Of a DNA stretch of 64,000 bases, positions 42,423 to 51,902 are shown one piece after another (position 1 is the stretch's first letter; each line of letters opens with the position of its first letter). A program made the position numbers and the translations under genes. The notes under the pieces are model-generated. The model did not search any database, was not told where the DNA came from, and saw only the letters and a program-made list of their open reading frames with translations. The DNA lies in contig NZ_CAKLPZ010000004.1 of the NCBI RefSeq assembly GCF_923081025.1, positions 310,001 through 374,000 on the forward strand, read 5' to 3'. This DNA is from Neolewinella maritima. GTDB taxonomy: Bacteria; Bacteroidota; Bacteroidia; Chitinophagales; Saprospiraceae.

Positions 42423-42878
42423 ATGCCTACGATTGAACAAGAGATCCAACAAACGAAATTCAGCTCTCCGGCACACCGGACGCAGCTCAATATTCTCTTT
42501 ACCGCAGGCTGGATCAATCAGCAGACTACCAACGCGCTGCGCCCCTTCGGACTAAGCATTCAACAGTTCAATATTTTGCGCATCCTGCGGGGCCGCAACG
42601 GCAAACCGGCCACGGTAAAGCTGCTCACCGAGCGCATGCTGGATAAGATGAGCAACGCCAGCCGCCTGGTCGATAAGCTGAAGGAAAAGGGCTACGTCAA
42701 ACGGCAAGAGTGCGAAACGGACCGCCGGCGGGTTGATATTGTGATCACCCCGGCAGGCCTGGATATTGTAGGACAGGCCAGTGAAGCCATGGAACGCGAT
42801 GTTATCCAGCGCTTCAGCCGCCTGGAACCACATGAATTCGATCTGCTATCCGATTTACTGGACCGTCTGCGGGGCTAG
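42423..42878 (+). CDS. MarR-family transcriptional regulator
   Basis: 151 residues. The winged helix carries LRPFGLSIQQFNILRILRG (~39-57), LLTERMLDKMSNASRLVDKL (recognition helix) and the wing VKRQECETDRRRVDIVITPAG. Target unknown; it reads away from proC, with 84 bases between starts, and toward the TonB receptor. Confidence 0.9.
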   Translation: MPTIEQEIQQTKFSSPAHRTQLNILFTAGWINQQTTNALRPFGLSIQQFNILRILRGRNGKPATVKLLTERMLDKMSNASRLVDKLKEKGYVKRQECETDRRRVDIVITPAGLDIVGQASEAMERDVIQRFSRLEPHEFDLLSDLLDRLRG

Positions 42879-42953
42879 TTCGGAATAGTAAAACGAGCGA
42901 ATATGAGGGGACGCTAAAGGATTAAAGGTGCTGTTTTGTAACTAACAGTCTAG

Positions 42954-42961
42954 TACCTTTA
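42954..42961 (+). promoter_or_regulatory. -7 box of the TonB-receptor gene
   Basis: TACCTTTA, one mismatch from consensus, 42 bases before the ATG at 43004. A TTTTG lies 15 bases upstream, shorter than the usual 19-20 spacing. Confidence 0.4.
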
Positions 42962-43003
42962 CTAGTGCGACGGTGTGTTACCATCCCCCCTTAATAGTGT
43001 GCC

Positions 43004-45766
43004 ATGTATTTACGTCAAATCAGCCTGTTTCTGCTACTCTGTGTAGCCTCCCTATCCCTATCCGCCCAGCGCACCCTCACGGGTACCGTCAGTGACGATA
43101 CTGGCGAGCCGCTACCCGGCGCCTACATTACGGTCAAGGGCTCCAGCCTCGGCACCACGACCGACATCGACGGGACCTACTCGATCTCCGTCCCCCAGGC
43201 CGCCAATACCATCGTATTTTCTTTTCTGGGCTTTGGTACGGTCGAAGTTCAGATCGGAGAAAGTGACCAGATCGACGCCATTCTCTCCGCCGGAACGGTG
43301 CTCGACGAGATCGTCCTGATCGGTTCCCGCTCTGCCGGCCGCACCAAACTGACCACCCCGGTACCGGTAGACATCGTAAACGTCACGGAGGTAGCCTCTG
43401 CTTCGGCCCAAACCAACGTTAACCAGCTGCTCAATTACGTAGCTCCGAGCTTCAGCTCCAATACGCAGACCATCTCCGACGGTACCGACCACATCGACCC
43501 CGCTTCGCTGCGCGGTCTGGGTCCGGATCAGGTGCTGGTCCTCATTAACGGCAAGCGGCGGCACAACACCTCGCTGGTCAACGTCAACGGCACCTTCGGG
43601 CGCGGTAACGTGGGTACGGACCTCAACTCCATCCCCGTAGCCGCCATCGACCGCATCGAGATCTTACGTGACGGCGCCTCGGCCCAGTACGGCTCCGATG
43701 CCATTGCCGGGGTAATCAATATCATCCTTAAGGAAACCGACGGCCTGCGCCTGAACGCCGAGACCGGCGCCTACCTCAGCTCCGAGATCCCCGACTACCA
43801 GGGCTCCACCGACGGCGAGTTTAGCCAGATCAGTGCCAACTACGGCATTAAGCTCAATGAAGAAGGCGGTATCCTCAACTTCACCGGGGTATTCGATGAT
43901 CGCAACTTTACCAACCGCATGCAGGAGTTTACCGGTAACATCTTCAGTGGCTACAATAATCCGGACTACACCGGTGACCCCACCGACGACATCACCGAAG
44001 CAGAACTCACCCGTCGCGGCCTGGAGCGCAGCGACTTCAATATGCGCGTCGGCCAGTCCGCCCTACGCAACGGTGGCGTGATGTACAACTTCAAGCTGCC
44101 CGTCGCTGCCGCCACCGAAATCTACAGCTTCGGCGGACTGAACTACCGGCGCGGCAACGCCACCGGCTTCTACCGCCTACCGAATCAGAACCGTACCGTC
44201 ACCGACATCTACCCCAACGGCTTTCTACCCGCCATCAACTCCAACATCAGCGACGCCAGCGTGGCCCTGGGTATCGTGAGCGTGTACAATAAGTGGGAAG
44301 TAGACTTCTCGAACGTCTACGGCCGCAACGGCTTCGGCTACCTGATCAACAATACGCTCAACGCCAGTCTGGGCTCGGCTAGCCCCACCTCTTTCGACGC
44401 CGGTGGCTTCAGTTTCGCGCAGAACACGTCTAACCTCGACATCCGCCGCTACTTCGACGATGCCCTCAGTGGACTCAACATCGCCTTCGGTGCCGAGTAC
44501 CGACTGGAGAACTACCAGATCACGGCCGGTGAGGAAGGCAGCTATACGGACTACGGCGCGGCCAGTGAGTTCGTCACCCGCGGTGGGGATACCATTGTGA
44601 TTCGCGACGGCAGCGGTCCCATCGCCACCGTATTCGATCCGCTGGGACGTAGCCGGCCCGGTGGCGCCCAGGTATTTCCCGGCTTTCGGCCCGACAACGA
44701 GGTCAACGCCTTTCGCAACAGCGTAGGTATCTATGGCGACGTCGAAGCCGACCTCACGGACAACTTCCTGGTAGGTGTCGCCGCACGCTTCGAGAACTAC
44801 TCCGATTTCGGCTCTACCGTGAATGGTAAGCTGACTACCCGCATCAAGCTTAGCGACGACTGGACCCTCCGCGCCGGAGCCAGTACCGGTTTCCGGGCCC
44901 CCAGCCTGCACCAGCTGAACTTCAACTCCACCTCTACCCTCTTCGTCGACGGCGTACCCTTCGAGGTAGGCGTGTTCAGCAACGATAGCCGGCCCGCCCA
45001 GCTACTGGGCATCCCCCAGCTAAAGCAGGAGCGCAGCGTCAACTACAGCGGTGGATTTACCGGCCGCATCCCGAGCGCCAACCTGAGCATCACCATCGAT
45101 GGCTACCTGATCGACATTAACGACCGGGTCGTACTCACCGGACAGTTCCAGGGTGGCGATGACAACGACCGCGACCGCGAGATCAGCCGGCTCCTGCAGC
45201 AGGCCAATGCCAACCGCGCCGCCTTCTTTGCCAACGCCATCGACAGCCGCACCCGCGGCATCGACCTGGTCGTGACCCACAACGCCCGCATCGGCAACAA
45301 CAGCCTGCAGACCTCCCTGGCCGCCACCGTAGCCAAGACCAGCCTGCAGGAAGTCAACACCAGCTCCGTACTCGAGGGACTGGAAGACACCTACTTCGAC
45401 CGCACCAGCCAGATCTTTTTGGAAAGCGCCGTACCCCGCACCAAGGCCAACCTGACCTTCAACTACGATCTGGACAAGTTCACCATCTTTCTGCGCAACG
45501 TCTACTTCGGCCCCGTCGATGAAGCTACCAATAGCCTCGACAACGACCAGGTGTTCGCCGGTAAGGTCATCACCGACCTCAGCTTCGGCTACAATATCAG
45601 CGAGCGGCTCGGCCTCACCATCGGTGCCAATAACCTACTCGACATCTACCCCGACCTGAACTCCCCCGCCAACCAGAGCGACGGCCGCTTCCTTTACAGC
45701 CGCCGCAGTCAGCAGTTCGGCTCCAACGGGCGGTACCTGTTCGCACGGGTACGGTTTAGCCTGTAG
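43004..45766 (+). CDS. TonB-dependent outer-membrane receptor with CarboxypepD_reg-like domain
   Basis: 920 residues. Signal peptide ~1-21. A carboxypeptidase-regulatory-like domain (~24-100: GTVSDDTGEPLPGAYITVKG, TDIDGTYSISVP), then the plug (LRGLGPDQVLVLINGKRR, VAAIDRIEILRDGASAQYGSDAI) and a 22-strand barrel to the C-terminal aromatic (LFARVRFSL). It imports a bulky nutrient with TonB energy. No SusD partner follows; a GH140-like glycosidase does, suggesting a glycan or glycoside ligand. Confidence 0.93.
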   Translation: MYLRQISLFLLLCVASLSLSAQRTLTGTVSDDTGEPLPGAYITVKGSSLGTTTDIDGTYSISVPQAANTIVFSFLGFGTVEVQIGESDQIDAILSAGTVLDEIVLIGSRSAGRTKLTTPVPVDIVNVTEVASASAQTNVNQLLNYVAPSFSSNTQTISDGTDHIDPASLRGLGPDQVLVLINGKRRHNTSLVNVNGTFGRGNVGTDLNSIPVAAIDRIEILRDGASAQYGSDAIAGVINIILKETDGLRLNAETGAYLSSEIPDYQGSTDGEFSQISANYGIKLNEEGGILNFTGVFDDRNFTNRMQEFTGNIFSGYNNPDYTGDPTDDITEAELTRRGLERSDFNMRVGQSALRNGGVMYNFKLPVAAATEIYSFGGLNYRRGNATGFYRLPNQNRTVTDIYPNGFLPAINSNISDASVALGIVSVYNKWEVDFSNVYGRNGFGYLINNTLNASLGSASPTSFDAGGFSFAQNTSNLDIRRYFDDALSGLNIAFGAEYRLENYQITAGEEGSYTDYGAASEFVTRGGDTIVIRDGSGPIATVFDPLGRSRPGGAQVFPGFRPDNEVNAFRNSVGIYGDVEADLTDNFLVGVAARFENYSDFGSTVNGKLTTRIKLSDDWTLRAGASTGFRAPSLHQLNFNSTSTLFVDGVPFEVGVFSNDSRPAQLLGIPQLKQERSVNYSGGFTGRIPSANLSITIDGYLIDINDRVVLTGQFQGGDDNDRDREISRLLQQANANRAAFFANAIDSRTRGIDLVVTHNARIGNNSLQTSLAATVAKTSLQEVNTSSVLEGLEDTYFDRTSQIFLESAVPRTKANLTFNYDLDKFTIFLRNVYFGPVDEATNSLDNDQVFAGKVITDLSFGYNISERLGLTIGANNLLDIYPDLNSPANQSDGRFLYSRRSQQFGSNGRYLFARVRFSL

Positions 45767-45831
45767 AGCAGTTGTCGGGTTGTTGCGTAATTGGTGACAA
45801 CGCAATAACGCCCTGACACAATACCGCACTA

Positions 45832-47169
45832 ATGCTCCTCTTCCTTCGTCTACTACTTTTCACCTGCGGCCCCGCCCTATTACTTAGCCAAACGCGGTTA
45901 GCCGTTAGCGACGAGGGTAGTCATATCGTGAATACCATAACCGGGCAGCCCTTCTTTTACCTGGGTGACACGGCCTGGGAACTACTGCACCGCACAGACG
46001 AGGAGGAGGCGCGGATGTACCTGACCGACCGGGCGAAGAAGGGCTTCAACGTCGTCCAGACCGTAGTACTGGCCGAGCTGGAGGGACTGACTGCGCCGAA
46101 CAGCTACGGAGAGCTACCCCTGGTAGACCAGGATCCGACACAGTGGAATGAGGCTTACTTCACCTACGTCGATCGGGTAGCGGAGATGGCAGACAGCCTG
46201 GGCATCTTTCTGGGCTTGCTGCCTACCTGGGGGGACAAGTTCAACCAGAAGTGGGGGGTAGGCCCGGAAGTGTTCACACCAGAAAATGCGGAGACATACG
46301 GCCGCATGCTTGGAGAGCGCTACCGCGATCACAACGTCATTTGGATTCTGGGCGGTGATCGCAATCCGGAAAACGAGGAAGACTTTGCCATTATCCGCGC
46401 TATGGCCGCGGGGCTGGAAACAGCCGTGGGCAATCTCCAACTCCTGACCTACCACCCCCAGGGTGGCTACAAGTCGAGCGACTTTTTTGCCGAGGATGAG
46501 TGGGTAGACTTCCACATGTTCCAGAGCGGACACGGACGGCGGGATGACAAGCAGAATTACGACTTCCCGCGGGAGGTCAGGCAAGCGGTACCGGATAAGC
46601 CTGTCGTCAACGGAGAGCCGGCCTATGAAGACCACCCCGTCAACTGGCGGCCGGTCAACGGCTGGTTCGACGATTTCGACACCCGGCAGGCGGCCTACTG
46701 GAGTGTGCTGAGCGGCACGGCCGGTCATACCTTCGGCAACCACAACATCTGGCAGATGTGGCAACCCGGCCGCGCACCGATCAGTAGCGCACGCACCCCC
46801 TGGAAGGAGGCGGTCCACTACCCCGGGGTGGCGCAGATGGGACACCTACGGAAGCTGATGGAGAGTCTGCCCTACTATGACATGCACCCAGACTGGGACT
46901 TGCTCAACAACGCGCCTAATAGCAGTGGACGCGAGACTGTTGTGGCGCATACGGAGGACATGACTCACCTGCTGGCTTATACTCCGTATGGCGACGAGCT
47001 GCGGGTAGATGCGGACCAGCTACCCACCCCTGCTACTTACACTTGGTTCAACCCGCGATCGGGGGAACGCATCCCCTTTACGCCGGAGGAAGCTGGTAAT
47101 GAACTGGTCCTCGACCCCCCGCTGGACCCGACCCGTGGCAACGACTGGGTACTGATCGTTAGCCGTTGA
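45832..47169 (+). CDS. GH140-like glycosidase (DUF4038 plus C-terminal beta domain)
   Basis: 445 residues. Signal peptide ~1-20. The N-terminal TIM barrel of the DUF4038 family: QPFFYLGDTAWELLHR (~39), candidate acid/base Asp ~176 in ILGGDRNPE and nucleophile Glu ~262 in VVNGEPAYED, as in GH140 apiosidases. The C-terminal ~90 residues form the usual small beta domain (YTWFNPRSGERIPF). GH140 enzymes attack apiose in rhamnogalacturonan II; other activities occur among relatives. The end overlaps the convergent epimerase gene by 11 bases. Confidence 0.85.
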   Translation: MLLFLRLLLFTCGPALLLSQTRLAVSDEGSHIVNTITGQPFFYLGDTAWELLHRTDEEEARMYLTDRAKKGFNVVQTVVLAELEGLTAPNSYGELPLVDQDPTQWNEAYFTYVDRVAEMADSLGIFLGLLPTWGDKFNQKWGVGPEVFTPENAETYGRMLGERYRDHNVIWILGGDRNPENEEDFAIIRAMAAGLETAVGNLQLLTYHPQGGYKSSDFFAEDEWVDFHMFQSGHGRRDDKQNYDFPREVRQAVPDKPVVNGEPAYEDHPVNWRPVNGWFDDFDTRQAAYWSVLSGTAGHTFGNHNIWQMWQPGRAPISSARTPWKEAVHYPGVAQMGHLRKLMESLPYYDMHPDWDLLNNAPNSSGRETVVAHTEDMTHLLAYTPYGDELRVDADQLPTPATYTWFNPRSGERIPFTPEEAGNELVLDPPLDPTRGNDWVLIVSR

Positions 47170-48217
47170 GGCCAAGAATGTCGCGGTTAGCCGCTGCATC
47201 AGTCCCCGCGTCCGCAAAGTCGTCGAAGGCCCGGTCCGTAACCTGGATGATGTGCTCGGCGATGAAGGGGGCTCCCTCGGCGGCACCCTGGTCGCTGCTC
47301 TTGATGGCGCACTCCCACTCGAGTACCGCCCAGCTGTCGTAGCCGTACTGGCTTAGCTTGGAGAAGATGCCCTTGAAGTCAACCTGTCCGTCGCCCAGGC
47401 TGCGGAAGCGTCCGGCGCGATCCGCCCAGCCCTGGTAGCCGCCGTAGACGCCCTGCTTGCCCGTGGGGTTAAACTCGGCATCCTTCACGTGGAAGGCACA
47501 GATGCGGTCGTGGTACAGGTCGATAAAGGACAGGTAGTCCAGCTGCTGCAGCACGAAGTGACTGGGGTCGTAGTTGATCTGCGCGCGGGGGTGGCCGTCG
47601 AGGTAGTCTACGAACATCTCAAAGCTGATACCGTCGTGCAGGTCCTCGCCGGGGTGCAGCTCGTAGCCTACGTCCACGCCCACCTCATCAAAGGCATCCA
47701 GGATCGGCTTCCACCGCTTGGCCAGCTCGGTGAAGGCCTGCTCGACCAGTCCGGCCGGACGCTGCGGCCAGGGGTACATGAACGGCCACAGCAGGGCACC
47801 GCTAAAACTGGGGTGCGCCGTCAGGCCCATATTGGCACTGGCCTTGGCGTTGTAGAGCATTTGCTGGGTCCCCCACTCCATCTTGGCCTTGCGGTTGTTC
47901 TGCGCTTCCTTGGGGGCGAACGCATTGTACATCGTATCGTAGGCGGGGTGCACGGCCACCATCTGCCCCTGCAGGTGGGAGGCCAATTCGGTGATCTCCA
48001 GTCCGTGCTCGGCCACGCGGCCCTTGATCTCATCGCAGTAGGTCTTACTATCGGCCGCTTTTTCCAGATCGATCAGGCGGCTATCCCAGGTGGGGATCTG
48101 CACGCCCTTATAGCCCAGGTCGGCCATGTACTTACAGATACCGTCTAGGCTGTTGAAGGGGGGCTCGTCACCCATAAATTGGGCAAGAAAAATGGCGGGG
48201 CCTTTGATCGTGGTCAT
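47159..48217 (-). CDS. Sugar phosphate isomerase/epimerase (AP-endonuclease-2 TIM barrel)
   Basis: 352 residues from the ATG at 48217; the open frame continues to 48346 but has no conserved residues there. The xylose-isomerase-like barrel shows metal ligands in GYELHPGEDLHDG (~180), INYDPSHFVLQ (~210), IYDRICAFHVKDAEF-type (~240) and WAVLEWECAI (~295). It probably interconverts a keto-sugar or inositol derivative. It faces the glycosidase gene, compatible with sugar catabolism at the same locus. Confidence 0.87.
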   Translation of the reverse strand: MTTIKGPAIFLAQFMGDEPPFNSLDGICKYMADLGYKGVQIPTWDSRLIDLEKAADSKTYCDEIKGRVAEHGLEITELASHLQGQMVAVHPAYDTMYNAFAPKEAQNNRKAKMEWGTQQMLYNAKASANMGLTAHPSFSGALLWPFMYPWPQRPAGLVEQAFTELAKRWKPILDAFDEVGVDVGYELHPGEDLHDGISFEMFVDYLDGHPRAQINYDPSHFVLQQLDYLSFIDLYHDRICAFHVKDAEFNPTGKQGVYGGYQGWADRAGRFRSLGDGQVDFKGIFSKLSQYGYDSWAVLEWECAIKSSDQGAAEGAPFIAEHIIQVTDRAFDDFADAGTDAAANRDILGLNG

Positions 48218-48352
48218 CGTTGCTATTCGTTTAGAAAGGTGGGCGGGGCCGCCGGTGCGGAGTATGTAGCGGCTACCGCGGCTAACATAGGCAAAATTTA
48301 GGCTCTCCCCCATCGGACCCTCCGGAATGCCCCGGGCGCAGTTCACACACTG

Positions 48353-48360
48353 TACATTTG
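48353..48360 (+). promoter_or_regulatory. -7 box of the DinB-family gene
   Basis: TACATTTG fits TAnnTTTG perfectly and ends 7 bases before the ATG at 48368. Confidence 0.55.
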
Positions 48361-48367
48361 GCCCACT

Positions 48368-48889
48368 ATGACCGTTACCGACCTCTCGTCCACTGAGTAT
48401 GGTGAGTTTTACAGCAACTATATTCAGTTGGTGCCCCCCACCATCAGCCTACGTACCGCACTCGATGACAGTGGCGCCCTCCTGATCGACTACCTCAGCA
48501 ATGTGCCCGACGAGCGGGTAGACTATGCCTACGCCCCCGGCAAGTGGACGATCAAGCAGTCGCTCCAGCACCTCATCGATAGCGAGCGGGTGTTCGCCTA
48601 CCGGATACTGCGTCTGGGCCGCCGCGATGCGACGCCCCTGGCGGGCTTCGAACAGGACGCCTACGTCCTGCAAGCAAACCTCAGCAACCGGCCTTTCGAG
48701 CGGATGATCGAGGAGTTTCGGGGGATACGTAAGAGCACGATCGCGCTGGTGAGCGGACTCTCTGCGGAAGATCTACAGTTCAGCGGTATGGTGAGCGGTC
48801 ACAGCATGTCCTGCCGGGCCATGGCCTTCATCATCTGCGGACACACCTACCACCACGACCTGCTTTACCGCGAACGCTACGCCCTCTAA
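48368..48889 (+). CDS. DinB-superfamily four-helix protein
   Basis: 173 residues. YAPGKWTIKQSLQHLIDSERVF (~57-78) and GHTYHHDLLYRERY (~157) carry the three His that bind a metal in DinB/YfiT-like proteins. Members act as thiol-dependent transferases or hydrolases. Substrate unknown, monocistronic. Confidence 0.9.
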   Translation: MTVTDLSSTEYGEFYSNYIQLVPPTISLRTALDDSGALLIDYLSNVPDERVDYAYAPGKWTIKQSLQHLIDSERVFAYRILRLGRRDATPLAGFEQDAYVLQANLSNRPFERMIEEFRGIRKSTIALVSGLSAEDLQFSGMVSGHSMSCRAMAFIICGHTYHHDLLYRERYAL

Positions 48890-48940
48890 GTACCGAAGCG
48901 CGTACCGCCGGCGTTACCCCTCCCACATCCCTCCCCTACA

Positions 48941-50476
48941 TTGGTCCGCTACCTCCTCTGCCTGCTCATCACCTGTTCCGCCACCCTCCTTCGTGCCGAC
49001 GATCTGAGCGGGCGCCTGCGGATGCTCTATCCCGGAGAGGACGCCGAAGCTACCCTCGAACGAGCGTACCTGGCCAAAAAACTAGATAACCTCTTCCTTC
49101 AGCTCAGCCACCATGATCGGGTAGAACGGGGTCCCGTACACAAGCAGGTTGAGCGCATTCAGGAACGCTTCGTCAGGGAATTACTACTGACGTATGACGC
49201 CCGGGCCGGCCTGACCGATGCCTTCCGCAGCGGCTCCTACAACGATGCCACCGCTACCCTGCTCTACGCCCTCACACTGGAGAAGTATAACATACCGTAC
49301 GAGGCCCACGTCGACCACTGGGAAAGCTACCTTACCGTCGACCCCCAGGGTAAGCGGACGATCGCCCTGCACAGTCCCGGCACCCGCACCCACACCCCGG
49401 CCGCCGAACGCGGCTACCGCCGCGAGTACCTGTCGCTGCTGCGCACCGTCCACGAGGAAGACATCGCACAGCTTTCTCCGGCCGCCGCCGACCAGCTGTT
49501 CTACCGCTTCTACTACCGGCCTGCCCAACGGCTCAGCTTTCGGCAGTTGTCGGCCTACGCCCAGTTTCGCCGCGCCCAACACGCCTTCACCCGGGCCGAC
49601 TATACCTCGGCCATCGCGGATCTGCACGCGGCCTGGCTGCTCGACGACCGCCAGGCCTTCCTGATGTACCGACGGGCGGTCGAGTTGCAGCAGAGCAGTC
49701 TGAGCGCGCCGGACGTGACCGGCTACGTAGACGATCTCTTCACTCGCTGGCGGGAAGACAGCACGAACCGCTACCTGCCCGCCGCCCTCCTGCGCCACTT
49801 CGACGACCGGCAGCAACTCCTACTGACCCAGGATCAGCCGGACAAGGCCCGTCACCTACTGACTACGTATTGCACCCGCGACGCGACAGCTAGTCCCGTA
49901 CTTAGTCGGGACGGCCCCGCCCCGGCTACTGCCTGGTGTGATGAACTAAAGCAGCTACAGCACCTGCGCTTCCTGGCCCACTACCAGTCGCGTGGCGAGT
50001 ACGTACAGGCGCTGCACCTGGCCGAGGCCCTGCTGGCCGAACAGCCCCAGGATGCCCAGCGGCAGGCCTACGTCGCAGAGTTGACGCTGGTGCATCTGCG
50101 GCAGACGACCGCGTCCCCGGAAGAATTAGTGACCCAGGCACGAGCAGCCGCGCTGCGCTACCCTTTTCTGCTGCAGCACGATCGCTACGCCGATATCGTT
50201 TTGCGACAGACGGCCCTGCGGGTCCGCGATCTGTTTGCGCAGGAGAATGTGGCTGCCGGACAGCTGGAGCTAGTGCACTTTCGGAAGCAGCTACGGGACA
50301 TCCCGAACGGCTACGACCGGAAACTGTGGACGCTGACGGCCTTCGTGGCGGCCAGCAACTATTACTTCGCAGAGCGAGACTACGCCCCGGCCCGCGCCTA
50401 CATCGAGGAGGCGCTGGGGCACGATCCGACTAACGACTTTCTCCTGCACCAGCAGGATCTGCTGCGTCGGTACTGA
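48941..50476 (+). CDS. Exported helical-repeat protein with apparently inactive transglutaminase-like domain
   Basis: 511 residues. No ATG or GTG gives a signal peptide; the TTG at 48941 does (MVRYLLCLLITCSATLLRA), so it is taken as start. Residues ~95-140 (SGSYNDATATLLYALTLEKY, then HWESYLTVDP) match the core of transglutaminase-like proteins, but the catalytic Cys position is Asp (~102). The rest is helical, TPR-like. It is probably a non-catalytic binding protein of the envelope. A box TACATTGG (48937) overlaps the start codon, leaving the true 5' end uncertain. Its 3' end overlaps the thioredoxin-like gene by 47 bases. Confidence 0.6.
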   Translation: MVRYLLCLLITCSATLLRADDLSGRLRMLYPGEDAEATLERAYLAKKLDNLFLQLSHHDRVERGPVHKQVERIQERFVRELLLTYDARAGLTDAFRSGSYNDATATLLYALTLEKYNIPYEAHVDHWESYLTVDPQGKRTIALHSPGTRTHTPAAERGYRREYLSLLRTVHEEDIAQLSPAAADQLFYRFYYRPAQRLSFRQLSAYAQFRRAQHAFTRADYTSAIADLHAAWLLDDRQAFLMYRRAVELQQSSLSAPDVTGYVDDLFTRWREDSTNRYLPAALLRHFDDRQQLLLTQDQPDKARHLLTTYCTRDATASPVLSRDGPAPATAWCDELKQLQHLRFLAHYQSRGEYVQALHLAEALLAEQPQDAQRQAYVAELTLVHLRQTTASPEELVTQARAAALRYPFLLQHDRYADIVLRQTALRVRDLFAQENVAAGQLELVHFRKQLRDIPNGYDRKLWTLTAFVAASNYYFAERDYAPARAYIEEALGHDPTNDFLLHQQDLLRRY

Positions 50477-51815
50477 TCAGGTCCTGCACCGAGCGGTCGA
50501 AGGAGGCCGCAAACTCGGCGTACTTGGACGTGGCCGGTCCGTTGAAGCCCGTATGGATGCGCGTGACCCGGTTGTCGCGGTCAACAAACAGCATGGTGGG
50601 GTAACTGATCACCTGGGTGAGCATGGGTAGGGCGCGGCCCGCCTCGTTTTTGTCGTTGCTGCCGGCCAGTAGCACGGGCCAGTCTACCCCCATATTCTCC
50701 TGGTAGCGGCGCACGGCGGCGCGGCTGCGGTCGTCATCGGCCCCGTAGCGCTCGAAGGCCAGGGCGACGACCTGTAGGTCCTTCGTGTCGTGATTAGCCA
50801 GGTAGTCCTGCAGGAAGTTGGTCTCGTCGCGGCAGTTGGGGCACCAGGTGCCGAACAACTGGATCAATTTAGGCCCCTCGATGTCCGCGAGGCGTACCGT
50901 ATCGCCGTCGACGGTGGGAAAGGCGAAGGCTAGGGGGATGTCTTCGCGTAGCTGGGTCAGGTCGTCGGGACTAGTCAAATCCGCGGTGGCATCGGGGGTG
51001 GCGGTCCAGTCGGTGATGTAGTGCCGGCCACTACGGAAGGTGCCGGCCAGACTTCCATCCTCCCTGATCACTGCCTCGAACAGGAAAGCATGGCTGCCGT
51101 CGAACACACTCAGGTACAGCTTATCGAGTTGTACGGTGCCCTCCAGGTAGCGGTAGTCGCCGGTCTCGGTGCGGAAGGTGCCGGTGAGGTGGTTGCCGTC
51201 CTGCACGAACTCGGCCACGCCGGGATAGGGCTCTTCAGAAGCATCGCCGGCGAAGGTCACGGCCCAGGTACCGGTCACGTCGGCCGCCGGGTCCTTGCGC
51301 AGGGGGGTGAAGCGGTGGCCCTTACCGAAGTAGGCCTTGAAGGGGATACGGTAGTTGTCGCGGTAGTGCACCACCCATACCCCCTCGATCACGTTTTCCT
51401 CGTGGTAGGCGCTGATGTGGGTATCGTAGACCGGGAAGTCAATGCGAATGGTGTCGCGGCCCGCCTGCTGGTCGCGGCCAGCGCGAATGTCCTTGGCGGG
51501 TACCATGATCTCCTCCGCTCCATTATGGATGAGCAGGTGAAAGGCCGAGTCGTTTTCGTACACCACGTCGAAGGTGAAGGGCAGTTGCCCCTGCGTCACC
51601 TCATCGAACTCCATATTGACTTTTTCCGGGATCGGGGCACCCTTGGGGTTGGGTACGATGGGGTTGTACTCGAGTTCCAGCACGCCGCGGTAGGGCCCCG
51701 GCGGCAAAAACTGGTAGCGCTCCTGCACAAACACACAGGAGGCGGCCGTACCCAGCAGGATGAACAGGAGGGCGGTACACGCGGGTGCAAGGGAAGGTCG
51801 GGGGAAAGCGGGCAT
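50430..51815 (-). CDS. Lipoprotein with C-terminal TlpA/thioredoxin-like domain
   Basis: 461 residues from the ATG at 51815. The open frame to 51965 runs across the tRNA gene and is rejected. Lipobox GTAASC (Cys ~27). A beta-rich N-terminal half (~40-300) is followed by a thioredoxin fold with LIQLFGTWCPNCRDETNF (CPNC active site) and the cis-Pro region ISYPTMLFVDRDNRVTR. Likely a periplasmic thiol-disulfide reductase of the TlpA/ResA type, anchored in a membrane. The 47-base 3' overlap with the opposite gene is the longest in the window. Confidence 0.87.
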   Translation of the reverse strand: MPAFPRPSLAPACTALLFILLGTAASCVFVQERYQFLPPGPYRGVLELEYNPIVPNPKGAPIPEKVNMEFDEVTQGQLPFTFDVVYENDSAFHLLIHNGAEEIMVPAKDIRAGRDQQAGRDTIRIDFPVYDTHISAYHEENVIEGVWVVHYRDNYRIPFKAYFGKGHRFTPLRKDPAADVTGTWAVTFAGDASEEPYPGVAEFVQDGNHLTGTFRTETGDYRYLEGTVQLDKLYLSVFDGSHAFLFEAVIREDGSLAGTFRSGRHYITDWTATPDATADLTSPDDLTQLREDIPLAFAFPTVDGDTVRLADIEGPKLIQLFGTWCPNCRDETNFLQDYLANHDTKDLQVVALAFERYGADDDRSRAAVRRYQENMGVDWPVLLAGSNDKNEAGRALPMLTQVISYPTMLFVDRDNRVTRIHTGFNGPATSKYAEFAASFDRSVQDLISTDAADPAGAGESR

Positions 51816-51859
51816 ACGGAGGGGTTGGAGCAAATGACAACGCTTTTCTCCGGGGGTAG

Positions 51860-51890
51860 TTGGTGGAGTGCGCGGGGGGCTGTACTTTTG
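51860..51890 (+). promoter_or_regulatory. Promoter of tRNA-Arg
   Basis: TTG (51860-51862), 20 bases, TACTTTTG (51883-51890): a perfect TTG-N20-TAnnTTTG Bacteroidota promoter. The mature tRNA begins 12 bases later. Confidence 0.8.
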
Positions 51891-51902
51891 CGGTCGATTC
51901 CG

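Noticed and set aside
48218-48346. N-terminal extension of the sugar isomerase
   Set aside because: The added 43 residues look unconserved and would overlap the promoter region of the divergent DinB gene.
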